Part shown: positions 7,501-7,918 of the stretch, one piece after another
Numbering within the stretch: the first letter of the stretch is position 1
Layout of the letters: each line of letters begins with the position of its first letter
NCBI GenBank assembly: GCA_014804915.1
Contig: JAAUYW010000101.1
Location: 1-7,918, forward strand
Length of the DNA stretch: 7,918 nucleotides
Source of the DNA: Desulfovibrio sp.
GTDB taxonomy: Bacteria; Desulfobacterota; Desulfovibrionia; Desulfovibrionales; Desulfovibrionaceae
Reading direction: 5' to 3'
Translations under genes and position numbers: made by a program
Notes under the pieces: model-generated
Databases searched by the model: none
Told to the model about the DNA's origin: nothing
What the model saw: the letters and a program-made list of their open reading frames with translations, nothing else

Positions 7501-7918
7501 TGTTTCCGCGCTGAACAACTGGCAGGATTTGAAGACGGATGCCACAGCCTGGGTATTGAGCGCGGCCCTTGAGCTTGAATATCGCCTTGAGACAGGCTGG
7601 CTTGACGTGATTCCCCACGCCGGTTTCAAATATGATTATATCCATGTGGATGATTATGACATCACGCACCGCGGCAACACGATTATCAGGGGCCAGGAGT
7701 TCAGTCAGAATATCTGGACATTTCCGCTGGGCGTGAAGCTGGCAAAGGAGTTCAATTTCGGGAATGGCTGGCAGCTCAGGCCCGAACTTGATTTTCGCGT
7801 AACGCCTGCGGCAGGCGATATTGAAGCCAGAACAACGACCCGCTATACGGGAACGGATCTCGATATAGAGCTGCGCACCCAGACAATGGATTACATCACC
7901 TACGGAGGCTCGGCCGGG
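1430..7918 (+). CDS. Giant repeat-rich type Va autotransporter (partial, 3' end outside window)
   Basis: One frame of 2163 codons has no stop and runs off the window. The layout is: signal peptide 1-30, N-terminal passenger to about 511, five repeats of about 56 residues (512-797), spacer (798-909), two repeats of about 254 residues plus a partial third (910-1547), pre-barrel region to about 1723, Pro/Asp/Thr linker 1724-1814, His-rich segment 1815-1866, helix, and barrel from about 1916. The Gly/Ala/Ser/Asn/Asp-rich passenger with alternating short beta strands fits a beta-solenoid exported through its own barrel to the cell surface. The only cysteines are at 11 and 26, in the signal peptide; cysteine-poor passengers are usual for type V secretion. 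No protease, lipase or glycosidase domain was recognised, so adhesion, aggregation or biofilm roles are guesses. About 30-45 C-terminal residues should be missing. It is transcribed divergently from the transporter operon. Confidence 0.93.
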   Translation, partial: MRFLSMYLGLCKRAVAVAILFSSLVCNTLAAEPASMASQGRPAAIAPAASVFASALLRERAARADGAYTITGDANRTVTPGEYSQIIVNSPAASANSPDIIIGPGTVVLNGDAPLFNVPIASGNNSKVVLETQSDPAILRLAQGTATGTIGVGPYQTRASLMSANRDSLLYIGDGSQKQDLPTVTITGNINGIGRRAIESYAAESLLETQGANLVVKGSISNNQSSTMLRTLNAYNGSIETQTGGASETSTSGFYIYAYNVNLKPGNHVSAAGDFAASSVAIPGNAYIYAGNRLDVMEAIGGAGGSMAPDSRLESAKMVVLRAGLTKGAGLIKSDTRSILTHDTYADHNVETALFPIKQGGDDSLRLEAGEDILPGDTDVDVMRAGRDVIAGTLTFMRGDPSDPTGALPGRYFLNGGGEGFTYPRAAITANTIEVKGRLLAGELDMPRATEGKEASLTAGNIWITNSAPAENGFEQASGNLTLDNGSFTLTNPDNLEVQIGLEDTHIATATLDYSSLVDGDMTVTRNRDSTFTTLSVGGKAAISEGKLGGTLLKANAAEFSNLAETGISDTLDVATGLTITGNGDAKVTHTKVGGAASIGGGTYSGTDFEADSAVFTGVSRLNLTDRLTLETGLTMTDSVADSIGSAMVNNGDATVSGGSYAGGSLKANNATFTGVSGVTLNDSLNLSGDLRLESAGASNIASATIGGKAAISGGSYSGGTFSAASADFRDLDSLSLSGNFETTANATFENVKSANMADMAVGGRLSVASSYLTAKTATAASAVFANNASAEFDDLTLTGDDLSLVIDSGSTVFINNALTDLKGIEAIRDGKLIIHGYNDAAMTIAEIYIDKKTEVENENGIFNLTKGLYGGSDEGEPSSANFTQLTAGKVDITNADLTLAGIGNYANKVDGDLIIYKNGDSRLGDITVGGSVKIDGGTLEALKLSTGSASLSGAIQANISSLVITDKNGSLKIGASGEDRSTVSANSVDLNGAPLTVYGESALQINSGGENGGNLSAGAINIPESGTVSAFGDITADSAALGQKGAELAGANVTIARQLTEMRGAITATDGNVTLAGGAEGVAGSITANDSIVAGSAGNYADLSGDELALDAGANINAGAIAVSSLAAGANIDAKDITAKKLTAGGDVAVSAGSLNLTGEGSSIGGALTIKENRDSSLGNLEIGGPVSASGGSLAGGKVSAAAATLEGAIAANISELVLNGADSFLNIGKAGEAASSLVANTLSLAEGPLNVYGSSTVDVQGGSGAGDLSASSINIFQNGKVSASGAITTDSAQLGQSGAELSGASVSIGQALDMNGGAVRATDGDVALGGGAKGSGGSITASNDIVAGAPGNYQDLGGGLDLEAGKNIAAGVITANSLAAGANIDAKDITAKTLTAGGDVAVSAGSLNLTGDGSSIGGNLVAMSNVKSSLGSLEVAGQTRMANGELQAASLVTGSASFDNIRAAFDELVLSDASDDREFALTGTGANGSEATVGKLNLNGGSLSLAANSAAPANLFVGGFTAQADLINGNIAVSKNGLLVLGAQNANLLQTPIAIASSGLATFALAQPMRLDSRFGIHVTGAGAASPASGSIRFDAGSLFVIDSRMAKAVYAYLGTEDSIVPSAQLSESRGAIGALSADKASAPANVSMGAQIYIRNPQVNTVIVALGENITTLYADSTGRAGDSGAAPWTGANLDYDNKDQVKITRLENQYAGQFLVLPVTDPDTPDTPNPPQPDNPDTPDTPNPPQPDNPDTPDTPNPPQPDDPDTPDTPDNPEPGNPETPGNPGGSDTPEGPGLPDKPVPDSPSTPVTPHPGTTHPNAHPGIHNVIENGINKGHIGTEPHHLVTHHGAGFISHTLAHGNPHEATRLLESSSRMIILGAVPQMALSANDAAHKAISGRLGPENLAWQGDEMRARSFALWAVPIYRATNAWELEAGSHDYDYHGGLGGVAIGADVTWDDIVRAGLAFNIGGGYSKSGGQLAETANNMSFWGLGAYAGLAYGNFGVSADVGFTSTYNRVKQDVSALNNWQDLKTDATAWVLSAALELEYRLETGWLDVIPHAGFKYDYIHVDDYDITHRGNTIIRGQEFSQNIWTFPLGVKLAKEFNFGNGWQLRPELDFRVTPAAGDIEARTTTRYTGTDLDIELRTQTMDYITYGGSAG
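1520..2962 (+). other. Unique N-terminal passenger region
   Basis: Residues 31-511 show no obvious internal repeat. The region is rich in short beta-strand patterns (for example VTITGNINGIG, LYIGDGSQ) with many Asn, Gly and Asp turns. A run of residues of the form LRLEAGEDI and VMRAGRDVIAG near 373-391 recalls the repeat style of haemagglutinin-like beta-helices. An RGD tripeptide is at 398-400. The fold is inferred from strand pattern only. Confidence 0.55.
2963..3820 (+). repeat. Five degenerate passenger repeats of about 56 residues
   Basis: Units begin at 2963, 3131, 3299, 3470 and 3638 and encode 56, 56, 57, 56 and 61 residues. Each opens with Leu or Ile in a short strand (LDYSSL, ISDTLDV, LTDRLTL, LNDSLNL, LSGNFET). 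Each carries a central GGxA(A/S)I-type block followed by Gly-Ser-Tyr-Ser/Ala-Gly-Gly (VGGKAAISEG, VGGAASIGGG, NGDATVSGGS, IGGKAAISGG, VGGRLSVASS), then an AxxAxF segment and a closing strand. The repeat is clear in protein but diverged in DNA, so it is old. A further LTGDDLSL at 3821 looks like the start of a sixth unit that breaks down. Probably successive coils of the solenoid. Confidence 0.8.
3821..4156 (+). other. Non-repetitive passenger spacer between the two repeat blocks
   Basis: Residues 798-909 separate the 56-residue block from the 254-residue block. The segment begins like another short unit (LTGDDLSLV) and then becomes less glycine-rich and more charged (IEAIRDGKLIIHG; DKKTEVENENG). 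It may be a capping or branching element of the solenoid; no family was recognised. Confidence 0.5.
4808..4930 (+). repeat. Near-identical 123-bp block, copy 1
   Basis: This 41-codon stretch matches 5567-5689 at 118 of 123 bases by manual alignment, with an offset of exactly 759 bp. Only two of 41 residues differ (Lys/Thr and Glu/Asp). The sequence on both sides is much less similar between units. Confidence 0.9.
5567..5689 (+). repeat. Near-identical 123-bp block, copy 2
   Basis: Partner of the block at 4808-4930. The five differences are one in each of five codons, three of them silent. It ends at the junction between large units 2 and 3 (GSSIGG), the same place as copy 1 ends at the junction between units 1 and 2. 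Confidence 0.9.
6071..6598 (+). other. Pre-barrel beta-rich region, possibly autochaperone
   Basis: Residues 1548-1723 lose the repeat pattern. They contain the strand-like pieces SIRFDAGSLFVIDS and GAQIYIRNPQVNTVIVALGENI, which from memory resemble the segment before the linker in large Desulfovibrionaceae autotransporters. In type Va proteins this position often holds the autochaperone that nucleates passenger folding. The assignment is positional and tentative. Confidence 0.45.
6605..6760 (+). repeat. 42-bp tandem repeats encoding a Pro/Asp/Thr linker
   Basis: Three 42-bp units at 6605-6646, 6647-6688 and 6689-6730 are followed by a partial 30-bp unit. Units 1 and 2 differ at 2 of 42 bases and units 2 and 3 at 3 of 42. 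Each encodes 14 residues, PDTPDTPNPPQPDN, with DD ending the third. The repeat continues as a looser Pro-rich tract to about 6871 (DNPEPGNPETPGNPGG and onward). An extended, rigid, acidic spacer between passenger and barrel is the likely role. The unit length is a multiple of three, so copy-number change would alter linker length without frameshift. Confidence 0.92.
6872..7027 (+). other. Histidine-rich segment before the translocator
   Basis: Residues 1815-1866 contain 12 histidines in 52 positions, including HPGTTHPNAHPGIH, EPHHLVTHHG and SHTLAHGNPH. The segment lies between the Pro linker and the helix that normally threads the barrel. Metal binding or pH sensing at the surface is possible but unproven. 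Confidence 0.7.
7028..7918 (+). other. Autotransporter translocator domain (helix plus partial beta-barrel)
   Basis: Residues 1867-1905 form a likely helix (EATRLLESSSRMIILG then ALSANDAAHKAISGRLG) that would sit in the barrel pore. The barrel starts at about 1916 (RARSFALWAVPIYRA). It shows amphipathic strands with glycine and aromatic girdles: GGVAIGADVTW, RAGLAFNIGGGYS, SFWGLGAYAGLAYG, FGVSADVGFTSTYN, AWVLSAALELEYRLE, LDVIPHAGFKYDYIHV, NIWTFPLGVKLAKEF, WQLRPELDFRVTPAAGDIEA and MDYITYGGSAG. This matches the type Va autotransporter beta-domain, normally about 270-290 residues with a terminal aromatic. Here 248 residues are present, so the last strands and the C-terminal signal lie beyond the window. 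Confidence 0.92.

Overview
The window carries two divergent transcription units separated by about 185 bp. On the minus strand is a small two-gene operon: a 144-residue three-helix membrane protein of unknown function (810-1244), then an MFS transporter of the YbjJ-like type (813 down to the window edge). The two overlap by 4 bp (ATGA). On the plus strand, one reading frame starts at 1430 and stays open for 2163 codons to the end of the window. It encodes a very large type Va autotransporter whose last barrel strands lie outside the window.

The autotransporter, in order: Sec signal peptide; unique beta-rich N-terminal passenger; five degenerate repeats of about 56 residues; a short spacer; two tandem repeats of about 254 residues plus a truncated third; a beta-rich pre-barrel (autochaperone-like) region; a Pro/Asp/Thr linker built from 42-bp tandem DNA repeats; a histidine-rich segment; a helix; and the translocator barrel. 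In my translation cysteine occurs only in the signal peptide, so the mature chain of more than 2100 residues is cysteine-free. The passenger is best read as a repetitive beta-solenoid surface protein, plausibly an adhesin or aggregation factor. No catalytic domain was recognised.

The organism is a Gram-negative bacterium with an outer membrane. By recall only (no search was run), the barrel and pre-barrel wording resembles the large autotransporter families of Desulfovibrionaceae such as Bilophila and Desulfovibrio. The taxon is an inference. By eye, sampled lines of the transporter operon are more GC-rich than sampled lines of the passenger repeats.

No RNA gene, CRISPR array, insertion sequence or terminator was seen. 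The most unusual content is the layered repeat architecture of the autotransporter, especially a 123-bp block conserved at 118 of 123 positions between copies whose flanks have diverged widely, and an exact 10-bp inverted repeat in the divergent promoter region.
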